64,000 bases of DNA from a virus. Shown here one piece after another: positions 6,841 through 13,901 of the stretch (within the stretch, counting starts at the first letter, position 1; each line of letters begins with the position of its first letter). The translations under genes were made by a program, and so were the position numbers. Below the pieces are notes generated by a model that worked only from the letters and a program-made list of their open reading frames with translations, had not been told where the DNA came from and ran no database searches. Location: the IMG/VR virus record IMGVR_UViG_3300036781_000303, positions 1 to 64,000 of that record; one strand, given 5' to 3'.

Positions 6841-6973
6841 CTGTGTGTTTTAAAACGTCCATCACCTAGGCGTGGGCCTACGTCGAAGTTGAGCGTTACA
6901 GTGATCGCACAAGCGTTGGGCTGTGACCTCAAGCCGTGCCGGGCGGTGTTGGTGGACGTCTTAAAGCACATAG
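6841..6973 (+). ncRNA. Candidate three-way-junction RNA, 133 nt (strand uncertain)
   Basis: The ends form a helix of about 24 bp: 6841-6864 pairs with 6950-6973, with one A-C mismatch and a few G-T pairs; its core ACGTCCA 6855-6861 with TGGACGT 6953-6959 is perfect. Inside are two hairpins: TAGGC 6867-6871 with GCCTA 6876-6880, and TTGAG-c-GTTACAG 6889-6901 with CTGTGAC-CTCAA 6921-6932. Together they make a compact three-way junction. No gene overlaps it. It lies between two tRNA-like elements. Unknown family. Confidence 0.55.
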
Positions 6974-6979
6974 ACAGGT

Positions 6980-7131
6980 AGCATAGTCGTCAAGCGGTAT
7001 GGCAGCGGGGTCGAGATGTAGCGACCTAAAGAAGACGAACTAAACCACGTCTTCGACAACGCCCATATACCCTGCAGCGCAGACGTGCAATGCAGCAGTG
7101 TGGCTGTAGGGTTCGAATCCCTACCTATGCT
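6980..7131 (+). ncRNA. tRNA-like element with an 80-nt insertion, 152 nt
   Basis: AGCATAG 6980-6986 is perfectly complementary to CTATGCT 7125-7131. T8 is present, and a four-pair D-arm GTCA-AGCGGTA-TGGC follows at 6989-7003. A T-arm TAGGG-TTCGAAT-CCCTA lies at 7107-7123, with one unpaired C before the acceptor strand. Between them are GGTCG/CGACC (7009-7013/7022-7026), GAAGACG/CGTCTTC (7031-7037/7048-7054) and CTGCA/TGCAG (7072-7076/7091-7095). The span is about twice a normal tRNA. It directly precedes tRNA-Pro, so it belongs to the tRNA array. A decayed or interrupted tRNA or a tmRNA-like mimic are possible. Confidence 0.45.
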
Positions 7132-7149
7132 ATCTGTCTATATGCTTTT

Positions 7150-7226
7150 CGGGGTTTAGTTCAGTCTGGCAGAACGCGTGCCTTGGGCGCACGAGGTCGT
7201 AGGTTCAAATCCTACAGCCCCGACCA
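7150..7226 (+). tRNA. tRNA-Pro (anticodon TGG)
   Basis: Acceptor CGGGGTT/AGCCCCG pairs with one T-G, the anticodon stem CGTGC/GCACG carries loop CTTGGGC with anticodon TGG, and the T-arm GTAGG-TTCAAAT-CCTAC is canonical. Discriminator A and an encoded CCA complete it. It probably supplements decoding of CCA/CCG proline codons. Confidence 0.93.
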
Positions 7227-7239
7227 ATTTAAGTTTCAA

Positions 7240-7315
7240 GTTCCATTCGTCTAAAGGTAAGGACATCATCCTTTCAAGGTGGTAATGTTGGGTTCGAGTC
7301 CCACATGGAACTCCA
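7240..7315 (+). tRNA. tRNA-Glu (anticodon TTC)
   Basis: Acceptor GTTCCAT/ATGGAAC pairs perfectly. The anticodon stem TCATC/GGTGG contains wobble pairs and carries loop CTTTCAA with anticodon TTC. The T-stem has one mismatch at its outer pair, and CCA is encoded. It follows tRNA-Pro after 13 nt, so both are probably processed from one transcript. Confidence 0.9.
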
Positions 7316-7379
7316 ATGTGCTTGAATGCGCGGTGGTACAACGTCTGCACGCGCTGTTTATCTCTGACGAGTACCGATC

Positions 7380-7703
7380 ATGCATGACTCAGACAAACCA
7401 ACCAACGTCGCATGCGAAGTGCGTACACGCGCAACACTTGTGGTCAACAACGAACAGCTCGCATTGCGCATCCGAAATGCACAGCTGACGCAGAGCGAAG
7501 TCACTGACCTGGCGTACCTCTTGAACCTCTACGGCCACGACGCTGCCACATGCGATTTCAATGTGCGCGTCGATAGGCACCAGGTCAAAGACCTGACCAT
7601 CAGCCAAGTGCCGCAAGGTGGCACGACGTATCACAATCGTGCCATGCGCCGTTATGCGCGCAAACTCGAAGCGCACGACAATCGGCGCAAACCCAAGCGC
7701 TGA
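7380..7703 (+). CDS. Hypothetical basic protein (107 aa)
   Basis: The product has a mixed alpha/beta N-terminal part with the pattern LRIRNAQLTQSEVTDLAYLL and ends in a strongly basic tail, RRYARKLEAHDNRRKPKR. GACGAG lies upstream of the start as a plausible ribosome binding site. It directly follows the tRNAs and may be a nucleic-acid-binding protein. No family recognised. Confidence 0.65.
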   Translation: MHDSDKPTNVACEVRTRATLVVNNEQLALRIRNAQLTQSEVTDLAYLLNLYGHDAATCDFNVRVDRHQVKDLTISQVPQGGTTYHNRAMRRYARKLEAHDNRRKPKR

Positions 7704-7778
7704 AAACTCCACTCCTATAAATGTGCTGCCTTGTAAGGTGGCTTTACTTTTTGCACGTTCATCGAAAAGGTCAGACTC

Positions 7779-7919
7779 ATGCAGCTCAGTCTAGGTACCC
7801 AAAAAGCATTCGGTAAATGGACGCTTTTTATCGTCAGCAAAGGCAAGACAGTCGCTATTGCTGTTTCGAGTAAGCGGGCAGCTGAGCTGATTGCCATGGG
7901 TATCCCTACACAAGGCTGA
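7779..7919 (+). CDS. Hypothetical small protein (46 aa)
   Basis: A short frame starting MQLSLGTQKAFGKW with AAGG upstream of the ATG. It ends 32 bp before the next start and uses the same codon style as its neighbours. The sequence suggests a small beta-strand/helix fold. Function unknown. Confidence 0.55.
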   Translation: MQLSLGTQKAFGKWTLFIVSKGKTVAIAVSSKRAAELIAMGIPTQG

Positions 7920-7951
7920 TGCCCGTATCACTTTACTGACGAGGACAAACC

Positions 7952-8593
7952 GTGACGACTATCCCTGATCCGACACCGCTAACCCCCGAGCAAGCTTACG
8001 TCGATTTGCAAAAGTGGTGGCAGCAACAGCAACAGCTCAAGACGCTCAAATTTCTTGAACACAACGCTCGCGTGCGCATGGTCGAGTTTTATTTTCCCAC
8101 GCCACGCGAAGGCACGAACAATATCGATATGGGCGGCGGCTACAATCTGACGCTTGCTCATACATTCGACTACAACGTCGACGAGGCGGCATTCAACAGC
8201 GCCAAAGCATCCGATTTCAAGAAATTGAAAATCGATCGCGATGCACTGTTCGTCATGAAGCCAGCGCTGTCACTCAAGGCATATCGCAAGCTCACCGAAG
8301 AACAACGTGCTTTTGTCGACGAGCTGCTTGACATCAAGCCGAACAGTCCGCAACTGCACATCGTGCCCAAGACGGTCGAGCCGGTCAGCGAAAACGCTAC
8401 CGAGCTTAGCGAACCGCCTACAGTGGTCACGCGTCGTTCGCCACGTGCGCCACGCAAGGGCAAGCCGATACCAGCACCCGCCAAGGCAACGGCCAAGAAA
8501 ACTGCACCGCCGCCACCCAAACCGTCGCGTACACCGAAGGCGCCACCGCCGCCAGTCAAGCGTGGTCGCGGTCGACCGCGTAAAAATCCGTAG
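7952..8593 (+). CDS. Conserved-type phage protein with C-terminal AT-hook tail (213 aa)
   Basis: It starts with GTG behind GACGAGGA. The N-terminal 130 residues form a helical/beta domain. The C-terminal 80 residues are rich in Pro, Ala and Lys and finish with KRGRGRPRKNP, a textbook AT-hook core (GRGRPRK) that binds the minor groove of AT-rich DNA. It probably binds phage or host DNA early in infection. Whether it regulates transcription or compacts DNA cannot be told from sequence. Confidence 0.7.
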   Translation: MTTIPDPTPLTPEQAYVDLQKWWQQQQQLKTLKFLEHNARVRMVEFYFPTPREGTNNIDMGGGYNLTLAHTFDYNVDEAAFNSAKASDFKKLKIDRDALFVMKPALSLKAYRKLTEEQRAFVDELLDIKPNSPQLHIVPKTVEPVSENATELSEPPTVVTRRSPRAPRKGKPIPAPAKATAKKTAPPPPKPSRTPKAPPPPVKRGRGRPRKNP

Positions 8594-8634
8594 CCATAGC
8601 CGCTATCATCCAACGCTTGACACGGACGAGACTG

Positions 8635-8733
8635 ATGCCACCACGCAAAACGCTTTATATTGCCATCAGGGCCGCGATCTATGGCGGTGAATACCACTTC
8701 GACCTGGCCGAACGCTGGGGTCTCTACAAGTAG
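8635..8733 (+). CDS. Very small protein (32 aa)
   Basis: A 32-codon frame, MPPRKTLYIAIRAAIYGGEY onward, with GGACGAG 5-11 nt before the ATG. It lies in a 148-bp gap between two larger genes and fits the spacing of the operon. Function unknown; it could be spurious. Confidence 0.5.
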   Translation: MPPRKTLYIAIRAAIYGGEYHFDLAERWGLYK

Positions 8734-8741
8734 GCGACCCC

Positions 8742-9002
8742 ATGCAAATGGCAGTAATCAAACCCGCAGTCGACAAGCACGGCGAGCCCAGTGCACATAC
8801 CATGGGTACGCACGTCGAAATCGCACCTGGCGTGTACCTTCACCATGTGACACGCATTGAACTGTTGGCACGCGTCGATTCGCTTTGGCAAGCCACGATT
8901 CAATGCGACGTTCGTCTGCAGCCCATCAAAGCGACGCTGCGTTTGCGCTTACCGCGACCGGGTCGCTATTACAGGCGCGGCGGTCGCGCCATTTGGAAGT
9001 AA
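8742..9002 (+). CDS. Hypothetical protein (86 aa)
   Basis: A basic, beta-rich protein with RLRLPRPGRYYRRGGRAIW near the end. It starts 8 bp after the small upstream frame and stops 2 bp before the next start, as expected in a compact operon. No known motif. Confidence 0.6.
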   Translation: MQMAVIKPAVDKHGEPSAHTMGTHVEIAPGVYLHHVTRIELLARVDSLWQATIQCDVRLQPIKATLRLRLPRPGRYYRRGGRAIWK

Positions 9003-9004
9003 TC

Positions 9005-9253
9005 ATGGCACTTGATGTATTGAACCCCAACCATGCTATGTCGCAAGCAGCTGTTGAATACCATTTGCAGCTGCTTGCCGTCATGGTTCATATGCAAGGC
9101 GGTCATGTCGTGATGTCCAAAGACGACATCGTCAGTTTCCCACAAGGCATGTGTATCGCCTTCGAAGAAAAACCGGACGGCCTTCACTTGGACTTGGTGA
9201 CCAGAGAAGCTGCCGTCGAGCTGGCGCGCAAGCACGGCGGGCTGCCCACATGA
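9005..9253 (+). CDS. Hypothetical protein (82 aa)
   Basis: The ATG at 9005 follows the previous stop by 2 bp; the frame extends further upstream but that part overlaps the preceding gene. The C-terminus has a short alpha/beta pattern ending in AAVELARKHGGLPT. Its stop overlaps the start of the Sak4-like gene (ATGA), so they are probably co-translated. Confidence 0.6.
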   Translation: MALDVLNPNHAMSQAAVEYHLQLLAVMVHMQGGHVVMSKDDIVSFPQGMCIAFEEKPDGLHLDLVTREAAVELARKHGGLPT

Positions 9254-9975
9254 CGCTCGCTTGGTCGACCACCGAACAAGTCTCAAGCAGTAGCGGCGTC
9301 AAACTATTGACCTATGGCGAACCAGGCGCCGGCAAGACACTCATGTGCGCCACGCTACCGAAACCTGTGATCATCAGCGCCGAAGCGGGCTTGCTGTCAC
9401 TGCGCAAGAAAAACCTTGAACGTCAGTTCGGCGTTGGGCACCCGTATGTGCGCGATATTCCTGTGCTGCAAGTGACGACATGGGAACAATTCGTCGAAGC
9501 GTATATGCTGTTCGCTAACCCAGCCAATCGCATGCGTGAGCACGCCTGGTCGATAGCCATCGACAGCGTGACTGAGGTCGCCGAAACCATTTTGCAAAAG
9601 CTGAAAACGGGCGCCCGCGATCCGCGCCAAGCGTATGGCGAAATGGCTGATCGCATTATCGGCATGGTGAAAAACTTTCGCGATCTGGCGGGCTTCCATG
9701 TCTATATCTCAGCGAAGCTTACCTACGACAAGGACGGTGAGAGCAATGGCATGAAGTTTCAACCACTCATGCCGGGTAAGCAAAGCGGCCCCGCGTTGCC
9801 CTACCTGTTCGATGAAGTCTTTCGCTTGGGTATCGGTACGCACAACGATAAGAAGTATCGCTTTCTGCAGACCGGTAACGATCAGCAGTACGTGGCTAAG
9901 GATAGATCGGGTGCCTTAGACCTTTTCGAACCACCCGATTTAACGCATGTGATCAATAAAATACTTGGAGGTTAA
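9250..9975 (+). CDS. Sak4-like RecA-fold ATPase (recombination mediator)
   Basis: Walker A GEPGAGKT lies near residues 24-31, followed by an acidic IISAEAGLLSL strand and a Walker B-like IAIDSVTEVAE near residue 105. The 242-aa size and motif order fit the phage nucleotide-binding proteins of the Sak4 group, which assist single-strand annealing and recombination-dependent replication. It starts within the previous stop (ATGA) and is followed after 3 bp by the DUF669-like SSB gene, the usual partner of this family. Confidence 0.8.
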   Translation: MTLAWSTTEQVSSSSGVKLLTYGEPGAGKTLMCATLPKPVIISAEAGLLSLRKKNLERQFGVGHPYVRDIPVLQVTTWEQFVEAYMLFANPANRMREHAWSIAIDSVTEVAETILQKLKTGARDPRQAYGEMADRIIGMVKNFRDLAGFHVYISAKLTYDKDGESNGMKFQPLMPGKQSGPALPYLFDEVFRLGIGTHNDKKYRFLQTGNDQQYVAKDRSGALDLFEPPDLTHVINKILGG

Positions 9976-9978
9976 CCC

Positions 9979-10917
9979 ATGGGCATCAACCTAAGCACCG
10001 TCGACCTGTCGAACGTTGAGGCGCGAAAGCCTTACGAGCCGATCCCCGACAGTTGGCAGAATGCGGTGATTGTCAACACCGAAATGAAGCCGACCGCCGA
10101 CGGTACCGGCCAGTATATGCAGGTCGAATCCGAAGTGATCGACGGCCAGTACAAGGGCAGCAAGCTGTACGACCGCCTCAACCTGGTGAACAACAGCGAG
10201 ACAGCGCGCGAAATCGCGTACAAGACGCTGAAATCGATTTACCTTGCGGTGGGCAAGGTGCGCGTCAATGACAGCGCCGAGCTGCACGGTATCCCGTTCA
10301 AGATCAAGGTCAAGTATCGCGCCGGCCGCGTCGAGAAAGACGCTATGGGCAATGTGATCAAAGAGTATTCGCCTGGCAACGAGGTCGGCGGCTATGACCA
10401 CATCACCAGCGATCACGCTACGGGCGCAGGCAGCTCTCTGGCATCGGGTGTGGCAGGTGCACCGGGTGGCACCCCGGCATGGGCTGCAGGCGGCACAGGG
10501 GCGGCTACTAGCACCGGTCCCGCGCTATCGGGCCCCACAAACACGGCACCGCAGCCAGGGGGCACGTTTCAGCCGCCAGCCGGTGGGCAGCCTTGGGACA
10601 AGGGTCCGGTCCCAGGCGTCGCCAGCGCGCCAGCGGCACCAGGCGCAGCCGGGGGTGGCTCGCCGCCGCAACCGACGCTTGAGCTGACGCCTGCCGGCGC
10701 TGAGGGCGGCCTGACGCTGCAGGACTACTACGACAACAAGTGGACCAACGATCAGCTTGTTGAGTTTGGCAAGGCGCGCTGGGTCCAGCCTGCGACCTTG
10801 ACCGCACCAGGTACGCAGACTGGCCCTGGTGCACCGCCATCGCCACTGAGTAACACGGGTGCGCCGCCTGCTGCCACGGGCGCGGCGAATGCACCCACAC
10901 CCCCTTGGGCGCGTTGA
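9979..10917 (+). CDS. DUF669-like single-stranded DNA-binding protein with long disordered tail
   Basis: The first 140 residues match the DUF669 pattern: IPDSWQNAVIVNTEMKPT, then YMQVESEVIDGQYKGSKLYDRLNL and an IPFKIKVKYR strand, an OB-like fold found beside Sak4 proteins. About 95 residues of Gly/Pro/Ala-rich low-complexity sequence follow, then a short helical segment (LTLQDYYDNKWTNDQLVEF), and another disordered stretch ending PPWAR. Disordered tails with a fixed C-terminal tip are typical of SSBs and recruit partners. It likely coats ssDNA for the Sak4-like ATPase. A terminator hairpin follows. Confidence 0.75.
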   Translation: MGINLSTVDLSNVEARKPYEPIPDSWQNAVIVNTEMKPTADGTGQYMQVESEVIDGQYKGSKLYDRLNLVNNSETAREIAYKTLKSIYLAVGKVRVNDSAELHGIPFKIKVKYRAGRVEKDAMGNVIKEYSPGNEVGGYDHITSDHATGAGSSLASGVAGAPGGTPAWAAGGTGAATSTGPALSGPTNTAPQPGGTFQPPAGGQPWDKGPVPGVASAPAAPGAAGGGSPPQPTLELTPAGAEGGLTLQDYYDNKWTNDQLVEFGKARWVQPATLTAPGTQTGPGAPPSPLSNTGAPPAATGAANAPTPPWAR

Positions 10918-10942
10918 CGGCCTCGTCAGCGGCAACACGCCC

Positions 10943-10985
10943 CACGGTGCATTAGGTTCATGGGCCTGATGCACCGTGTCTTATT
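10943..10985 (+). terminator. Rho-independent terminator
   Basis: CACGGTGCAT 10943-10952 pairs with ATGCACCGTG 10969-10978 (10 bp), with AGG/CCT pairs inside, followed by TCTTATTT. It lies between the SSB-like gene and the Acb2-like gene, so the latter may be transcribed partly from read-through or its own promoter. Confidence 0.7.
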
Positions 10986-11005
10986 TAGCCCATAGTGAGG
11001 TACAT

Positions 11006-11275
11006 ATGATGGACGAGGGACATGCACAAAACAGCCCGATTCTGGGTTATCGCGATCTGTCACAAGCTGAAATCGAGCTGATCAACCAAATCAAATCTCA
11101 AGGCAGCGCACTCGATGCGTTGCTGGGTGATGTGCGCAAGAACATCGCCGATACCAGTGCTGAATTCGGTACCGGCGATGCGGAGCACTACCGCTGGGTA
11201 TCGATCGCGCACACGCATTTGCAACAGGGTCTGATGGCGCTCACGCGCGCCGTCGCCAAGCCGACCAGTTTCTAA
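11006..11275 (+). CDS. Acb2/Tad1-hairpin family protein (putative anti-CBASS nucleotide sponge)
   Basis: The 89-aa product has GYRDLSQAEIELINQIKSQG at the start of the folded part and ends with RWVSIAHTHLQQGLMALTRA followed by VAKPTSF. This pattern (YRxLS...INxIK...RW.SI..T.LQQGxMALTRAVAxP) is widespread in phages, and I recall it as the Acb2-related hairpin family. Characterised Acb2 proteins bind cyclic di- and trinucleotides and so block CBASS immunity. A GAGG site precedes two adjacent ATGs; the first is given. The cyclic-nucleotide function is inferred from family memory and not proven by visible residues. Confidence 0.6.
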   Translation: MMDEGHAQNSPILGYRDLSQAEIELINQIKSQGSALDALLGDVRKNIADTSAEFGTGDAEHYRWVSIAHTHLQQGLMALTRAVAKPTSF

Positions 11276-11306
11276 GCGCCAAGTAACACGTAGGCGTATT
11301 GTTTAC

Positions 11307-11380
11307 TGGGGTGTCGTCTAACGGTAGGACAGCAGCCTTTGACGTTGCTTATTCAGGTTCGAATCCTGGCGCCCCTGCCA
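11307..11380 (+). tRNA. tRNA-Gln (anticodon TTG)
   Basis: The acceptor TGGGGTG/CGCCCCT pairs except for the first position (T-T), which is weak in glutamine tRNAs anyway. The anticodon stem GCAGC/GTTGC carries loop CTTTGAC with anticodon TTG. The T-arm is TCAGG-TTCGAAT-CCTGG and CCA is encoded. It stands alone between two protein genes. Confidence 0.9.
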
Positions 11381-11407
11381 CTTCACATCCGTTATGAGGG
11401 TTATGCC

Positions 11408-11764
11408 ATGTCGTTTGAAGAAAAGATCAAAGCCGAAATGAACACGCTGCGCACCAAGATCGCGACCGAGTTCGATCAGCTCGTGCTCGATATCGAAAAG
11501 GTGTTCGGCAAGAACAATCATGTGGCACCGCTTATTCAAGGCGCCAGCACGAACGCTGTGGGCCATGTCGACGCGCACGCGACGGTGCTGGCTGAGTCGG
11601 CAGTCAGCGGTGACCACACCATTCATGACACACCTGTGCCGCCCGCTAGCGTGGCTGACACGAGCCAGGCGCAGCCACCTTGGGACGGCGTGGCAAAGAG
11701 CGACGACGCCAACACGCAGTCCGATAGCAACGGCGACAAGGCCGCCGACGAATCCACCAAGTAA
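11408..11764 (+). CDS. Hypothetical acidic protein (118 aa)
   Basis: GAGGG precedes the ATG. The first 40 residues are a charged helix (MSFEEKIKAEMNTLRTKIAT onward) and the rest is acidic, Ser/Asp/Ala-rich and probably disordered. It starts 27 bp after tRNA-Gln. No family recognised. Confidence 0.65.
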   Translation: MSFEEKIKAEMNTLRTKIATEFDQLVLDIEKVFGKNNHVAPLIQGASTNAVGHVDAHATVLAESAVSGDHTIHDTPVPPASVADTSQAQPPWDGVAKSDDANTQSDSNGDKAADESTK

Positions 11765-11826
11765 TAGCCTGGCAGCGGGCTTTAGGGCTGGCCTTGTGCC
11801 GGCCCTCTTTTTCTCAAGGACGCGTT

Positions 11827-12285
11827 ATGAGCGAAGACAAGAAAGAATTGTTTTGCGTGCGATGCTTCGCGAGTGAATCAGCGGGCTCGATGGGTGGCAC
11901 GATAAGCCCCACCGATAAGCAAGGCGCGCTGTGCGGCAATTGCGGCGCAATCAATGCAGCCGTCCCATTGTCACCTAAAGCCATCGAATCGATTCGTGAA
12001 CAAGCCAGCTGGGTAGGCAAGCGCTTTTACCCGCATGGCGAAGATATCGATGCACGAGCAGAACGCAAGCGCCTGTTGAAGCAGGTCATGACCTACGCCG
12101 GCAGAACGGCCGTGCTTGCCCCTGAGCACGTGCATAAAGACGTGACCTGGTTTGTGTCGCAGCGTATCGGCCCGAACGCTAGCGTGTCGGTGTACGTGCA
12201 AGCAGACACAGCATTCACTGCCATGGCCACCGATCGCCTGCCCTTTTTCGATATCGATACCGTCGCCTCATGGGAGAAACCGTGA
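11827..12285 (+). CDS. Hypothetical zinc-ribbon protein (152 aa)
   Basis: Two CxxC pairs, CVRC near residue 10 and CGNC near residue 40, make a likely zinc ribbon at the N-terminus. A helical and beta-rich domain follows (DVTWFVSQRIGPNASVSVYV). CAAGGA lies 8 nt upstream of the ATG. Its stop shares a base with the next start (TGATG), so it is co-translated with the cupin-like gene. Confidence 0.65.
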   Translation: MSEDKKELFCVRCFASESAGSMGGTISPTDKQGALCGNCGAINAAVPLSPKAIESIREQASWVGKRFYPHGEDIDARAERKRLLKQVMTYAGRTAVLAPEHVHKDVTWFVSQRIGPNASVSVYVQADTAFTAMATDRLPFFDIDTVASWEKP

Positions 12286-12779
12286 TGTTCTTTACTTTTG
12301 GCAAGTGGCTAGCGGATAAACTGTTTCTCAGGCTCGCTATGCGCATGCTCAATAGCGAACCTGATTTCATCGTCGGTGGCAAAGAAACACCGTATATGCT
12401 GCGCTGGTTCGTGATACCGCGTAACCGTTTCTTCAACATCTATCTGCATCGCTTTTTGCGCAGCGACGACGATCGCGCGCATCACGATCACCCGTGGCTT
12501 TTCAATGCGTCCTTTCTGTTGCAGGGGCGCTACATCGAGCACGTGATACATAAGGGTGGTACCGATGTGAAAACAGGCTATAGCACAGGCAACCTGCGCA
12601 TACGCCTGGGTGCTGCACCCCATCGCATCGAGTTGATCGGCTCGTCGTGCGTGACGCTTTTCATCACAGGTCCTGTGGTTCGTGTCTGGCGTTTTCATTG
12701 CCCACATGGCTATGTGAACTGGAAAGATTTTGTCGATAGCCGCGATGCCGGCGCCATCGGCAAAGGGTGTGGTGATTGA
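12285..12779 (+). CDS. Phage cupin-like protein (164 aa)
   Basis: The segment LRWFVIPRNRFFNIYLHRFL followed by RSDDDRAHHDHPW is a hallmark of a small phage cupin family; the HxHPW histidines would bind a metal. Later TLFITGPVVRVWRFHCPHGYVNW repeats the strand pattern of a double-stranded beta-helix. Start at 12285 is chosen because it overlaps the previous stop and has GGGAG upstream. The substrate is unknown. Confidence 0.75.
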   Translation: MFFTFGKWLADKLFLRLAMRMLNSEPDFIVGGKETPYMLRWFVIPRNRFFNIYLHRFLRSDDDRAHHDHPWLFNASFLLQGRYIEHVIHKGGTDVKTGYSTGNLRIRLGAAPHRIELIGSSCVTLFITGPVVRVWRFHCPHGYVNWKDFVDSRDAGAIGKGCGD

Positions 12780-12780
12780 T

Positions 12781-13326
12781 ATGCTGCTATGGCATCAACC
12801 CATACGACCGCCTCGCGAGTTAGCCACTGAGCAAGTCTTCGCGCAGCTGTGGCATGAACGCATGAGGCGCAAGCGCGATGGCGAAAAACCCTTTGCAAGC
12901 ATCATTCACGACTATACGTGTCGTGACACACGCATCGTGGCGTCCATCGTTACGTGGTTCGGCACAAATTGTGGCAACAGCTTCTTGCTTGAAGCGCGGC
13001 GCTTGAAGGACAAGGCTGTCCCCTGGGCCTACCTGGCGCAATGGGCTATCAACAATCGTCGGCAATCGAGTATCAACAGCGGTGTTCGCCTGTTGGAACA
13101 TATTTGCGCCGACAGAATCGATGACAGCATCACGATTGCGCAACGCGTGTATTTCGAGTGCGAGCTTACTGTTGCCGACTACGAAGTTGCGGACAGCTTC
13201 ATGGTCTGGCTTTCGTGCACTGACGCGCAACAATTCATCAGCGACTGCGAATGCGAAATCGAAGCGCGCAGACTCAAGCTGTCCGACGAAAGCCGTCGCC
13301 TACTTCGCCTGAGAGGCACCTCATGA
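12781..13326 (+). CDS. Hypothetical protein (181 aa)
   Basis: A mostly helical protein with several cysteines and tryptophans and no recognisable catalytic motif. GGTG upstream and a 1-bp gap to the cupin gene support this start. The stop overlaps the next start (ATGA). Function unknown. Confidence 0.6.
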   Translation: MLLWHQPIRPPRELATEQVFAQLWHERMRRKRDGEKPFASIIHDYTCRDTRIVASIVTWFGTNCGNSFLLEARRLKDKAVPWAYLAQWAINNRRQSSINSGVRLLEHICADRIDDSITIAQRVYFECELTVADYEVADSFMVWLSCTDAQQFISDCECEIEARRLKLSDESRRLLRLRGTS

Positions 13327-13901
13327 TTCGCTTGCCCATCTATCTGCAGTTCGACCACGACAAGCTTGTTGGCATGGTCGACATCGACGAAACATCATTG
13401 CCCTCATTACCCAATTTTCACTTGGCCTTGGGTTATCAGGTACTAGCCATCGACAATAGCGGTCTTACTAAGGGATACAAGCTTAAAGCATTGGGCGTAG
13501 TGCCTGACAATAACTTCAAGGGCTGGCCCCAGAGTGTCAAAAGGATACGCCGGCTTTTGCCTACAGAGCATTTCGAAGGGTATTCGTTCATTGACCCACA
13601 GAATCAGGTCGTGGGGCCTTTCGAAACGCAAGAGCGCATGGAATATGTTATTTCGAGTAGCTACTTCGAATGTGCGGTAAGCAATGAAGCTGACGCCAAT
13701 GTCGCGCAAGAACCACAAAAACAAGTCAGCACTAACCCGTTGCTTGCTGAGTTTGGATCATTACTCGACACGATGGACCCGTGGAATAACGCGACACGGC
13801 GCTATGCTATAGAAAATGCTGATTGGATTCGTTGGCACAAGCTTTTTTTGAGTGTTCGCTCAGTCGTGCTCGCACAGCAAACACCACCGGACAATGCGTA
13901 A
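13323..13901 (+). CDS. Hypothetical protein (192 aa)
   Basis: The N-terminal part is beta-rich with a pattern like ALGYQVLAIDNSG; the middle includes EGYSFIDPQNQVVGPFETQE; the C-terminus is helical. Start and stop both overlap neighbours (ATGA and TAATG). No family recognised. Confidence 0.6.
   Translation: MIRLPIYLQFDHDKLVGMVDIDETSLPSLPNFHLALGYQVLAIDNSGLTKGYKLKALGVVPDNNFKGWPQSVKRIRRLLPTEHFEGYSFIDPQNQVVGPFETQERMEYVISSSYFECAVSNEADANVAQEPQKQVSTNPLLAEFGSLLDTMDPWNNATRRYAIENADWIRWHKLFLSVRSVVLAQQTPPDNA

Noticed and set aside
6257-6971. Small open frames on both strands in the RNA-rich interval (for example 6257-6526 and 6645-6971 minus, 6754-6981 plus)
   Set aside because: None has a convincing ribosome binding site or protein-like composition and they cross the inverted repeats in conflicting frames.
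6980-7131. Group I intron in a tRNA
   Set aside because: The extra sequence of about 80 nt is too short for a group I intron core and no P7/G-binding site pattern is visible.
8170-8697. Minus-strand open frame with Gly/Arg-rich sequence
   Set aside because: Complement of the Pro/Lys-rich AT-hook tail of the gene on the plus strand.
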